41,398 nucleotides of DNA. It comes from an uncultured Bacilli bacterium. Lineage in GTDB: Bacteria; Bacillota_I; Bacilli_A; RF39; UBA660. The stretch spans positions 1-41,398 of the forward strand of contig CANQXB010000003.1 of the NCBI GenBank assembly GCA_947627805.1, read 5' to 3'. The position numbers and the translations under genes were made by a program. Position 1 is the stretch's first letter. Each line of letters begins with the position of its first letter. The notes beneath the pieces were generated by a model. It was not told where the DNA came from, searched no databases, and was given only the letters and a program-made list of their open reading frames with translations. Below are positions 40,151-41,398 of the stretch, piece after piece.

Positions 40151-41398
40151 ATGGAAAAATATATTCATTATTGTTGGTTTGGGGGTAAACCTTTACCAAA
40201 ATTAGCGAAAAAATGCCTTAAAAGTTGGCAAAAGTATTTACCCGATTATAAAATAATTGAATGGAATGAAAATAATTTTGATGTCAATATGACGAAGTTT
40301 TCTAAGGGAGCTTATGAAGAGAAGAAATGGGCTTTTGTTAGTGATGTAGCTAGAATTTATGCTTTAAAAAATTATGGAGGCATTTATTTTGATACCGATA
40401 TGATGTTAACAAAAGATGTGCACTTCTTAGAAGAAGATGAGTTATTTGCGGGTTGGGAATCCGAGTTCTATGTCGCTGTTGGTGTTTTAGGAGCTTCCCA
40501 TAAAGAAAATAAATTAATAAATAAATTATGGGATTTTTATTTAAATACGGAATTTGATTCAGGAATGATGTCTTCGGTATCTATTCCTGTTTTGTTAACC
40601 AATTTATTGAAAAGTGAATATAAATTACTTCCTGCTCATGAAGTTAATCAAGAATTAAAAGATGGAATAAAAATCTATGCTAAAGATTATTTTTATCCCA
40701 TTAGTTGTGATGATAGTCCTAATACTTTTACGGCTAATACTTGTATGATTCACTATTATGTGGCCAGTTGGGTGGAAAGTAGTGCCAAAAGAAGATTAAA
40801 ATTTCAAATTAAGTTTGGCAAAAAATGGGGTAATCTGATTTTAGATTTTTTAATCGGTTGCAAAAAAGTTCTAAAAAGCATTTTAAAAGTTATTTTATAC
40901 CCTTTAGTTTTAATTAGAAGAAAACATTGGAAAGATACCTTGTATGAAATTAAGAAAAAAGAATTTTTAGAAGAGGCTAAAAAGGTTAAAAATAATCAGA
41001 ATATTGTTTTTTATAATAAATATTGGTTAGGTACTAAAAATGCGGCTTTAGAATTATTTGAAAATGCAGTTGGTATTGAAGAAATAGAAGATGAAAGAAT
41101 TAGTGATGATATTGTGAGTTATATAAGTGAGAAAAAAATTCCTTTAGTTATCTTTAGTGCTTTTGCCATTGGTTGGGATGATTTAATTATTAAAATTAAA
41201 GAAAATTGTCCCAAAGTGAAGATTAAAATTATTTGGCATGGAAGTAATGCCATGAATTCAGAAGAATATGATTGGGAAAGTTTTAAAACCATTTTTGATT
41301 TATTAAATAAAAATATTTTAGCAAGTATTGCTTTTGTTAAAAAAAGTATGTATGAATTTTATAAAGAAAAAGGTTATAATGTGGAATTCTTACTTAAT
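40151..41398 (+). CDS. Two-domain glycosyltransferase (GT32/DXD type plus second domain), 3' end beyond window
   Basis: The frame opens at ATG 40151, one base after the previous stop, with GAGGTG 4 nt upstream, and stays open for 416 codons to the last base. The first 240 residues match the DXD sugar-transferase family (GT32-like/capsular): IHYCWFGGKPLPKLAKKCLK at the start, WAFVSDVARIYALKNYGGIY and the metal-binding DTD at about residues 81-83. From about residue 280 a second region begins (NIVFYNKYWLGTKNAALELF, IPLVIFSAFAIGWDDLIIKI, IIWHGSNAM), which looks like the N-terminal half of a GT-B glycosyltransferase. It is therefore probably a fused bifunctional enzyme. Its end is not seen. Confidence 0.82.
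   Translation, partial: MEKYIHYCWFGGKPLPKLAKKCLKSWQKYLPDYKIIEWNENNFDVNMTKFSKGAYEEKKWAFVSDVARIYALKNYGGIYFDTDMMLTKDVHFLEEDELFAGWESEFYVAVGVLGASHKENKLINKLWDFYLNTEFDSGMMSSVSIPVLLTNLLKSEYKLLPAHEVNQELKDGIKIYAKDYFYPISCDDSPNTFTANTCMIHYYVASWVESSAKRRLKFQIKFGKKWGNLILDFLIGCKKVLKSILKVILYPLVLIRRKHWKDTLYEIKKKEFLEEAKKVKNNQNIVFYNKYWLGTKNAALELFENAVGIEEIEDERISDDIVSYISEKKIPLVIFSAFAIGWDDLIIKIKENCPKVKIKIIWHGSNAMNSEEYDWESFKTIFDLLNKNILASIAFVKKSMYEFYKEKGYNVEFLLN

Noticed and set aside
1..41398. Mycoplasma-type code with TGA as Trp
   Set aside because: TGA ends several genes at the expected length, and Trp is encoded by TGG throughout.
1..41398. CRISPR arrays, tRNA or rRNA genes
   Set aside because: No regularly spaced repeats, cloverleaf-like T-loop motifs or rRNA-like stretches were seen on reading both strands.

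Overview
The window is about 41.4 kb of very AT-rich bacterial DNA from a low-G+C Gram-positive (Bacillota/Bacilli-type) organism. Gene content and order resemble Bacillus but in compact form: dnaB-dnaI, recA, rny, rnj, ftsY-ylxM-ffh, secE-nusG, polA-mutM and dnaD-nth. TGA is used as a stop (mutM, cca, sigK, tagO and tagG homologues) and TGG encodes Trp, so this is the standard bacterial code and not the Mycoplasma code. A pro-sigma-K homologue and SpoIVA indicate a spore-forming lineage or a recent descendant of one. My best guess is an uncultured, reduced-genome gut Bacilli lineage; that placement is inference.

Layout. 1-1504: end of dnaB and the helicase loader dnaI. 1534-1800: non-coding DNA with a long-range inverted repeat and the recA promoter. 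1807-3770: recA and a Bro-N/DinD-like gene. 3924-7191: RNase Y and RNase J, convergent, with back-to-back terminators. 7329-12221: ftsY-ylxM-ffh and a YfhO-family membrane protein. 12220-13910: an IS30-family element inserted exactly at the yfhO stop codon, flanked by a 13-bp direct repeat. 13982-15109: a small unknown gene, secE and nusG. 15181-15873: sigK. 15928-21709: polA, then a tightly packed mutM-cca-dnaD-nth repair/replication cluster. 21757-23827: a membrane-anchored XRE regulator and an unknown secreted protein. 23843-24058: structured intergenic DNA. 24110-26030: spoIVA and HU. 26121-30639: mostly unknown small membrane, cytoplasmic and lipoprotein genes, plus uppP. 30794-34050: a two-gene unit encoding a secreted dockerin-bearing glucosaminidase and a membrane-anchored cohesin protein. 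34239-41398: a cell-surface glycopolymer locus (TagO/WecA-like initiator, an O-antigen-ligase-like/TagA fusion, TagG/TagH-type ABC exporter, glycosyltransferases), running off the end of the window.

How it fits together. The first 26 kb is largely housekeeping: replication initiation, recombination, RNA decay, protein targeting, transcription elongation, DNA repair and sporulation. The last 11 kb is cell-envelope assembly. UppP recycles the undecaprenyl carrier on which the TagO-like enzyme would start a wall polymer. The fused TagA domain and later glycosyltransferases would extend it, and TagGH would export it. The adjacent dockerin hydrolase and cohesin membrane protein look like a private pair for holding a peptidoglycan hydrolase at the cell surface; this is the most interesting system in the window. 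No rRNA, tRNA, CRISPR array or intact prophage was seen.
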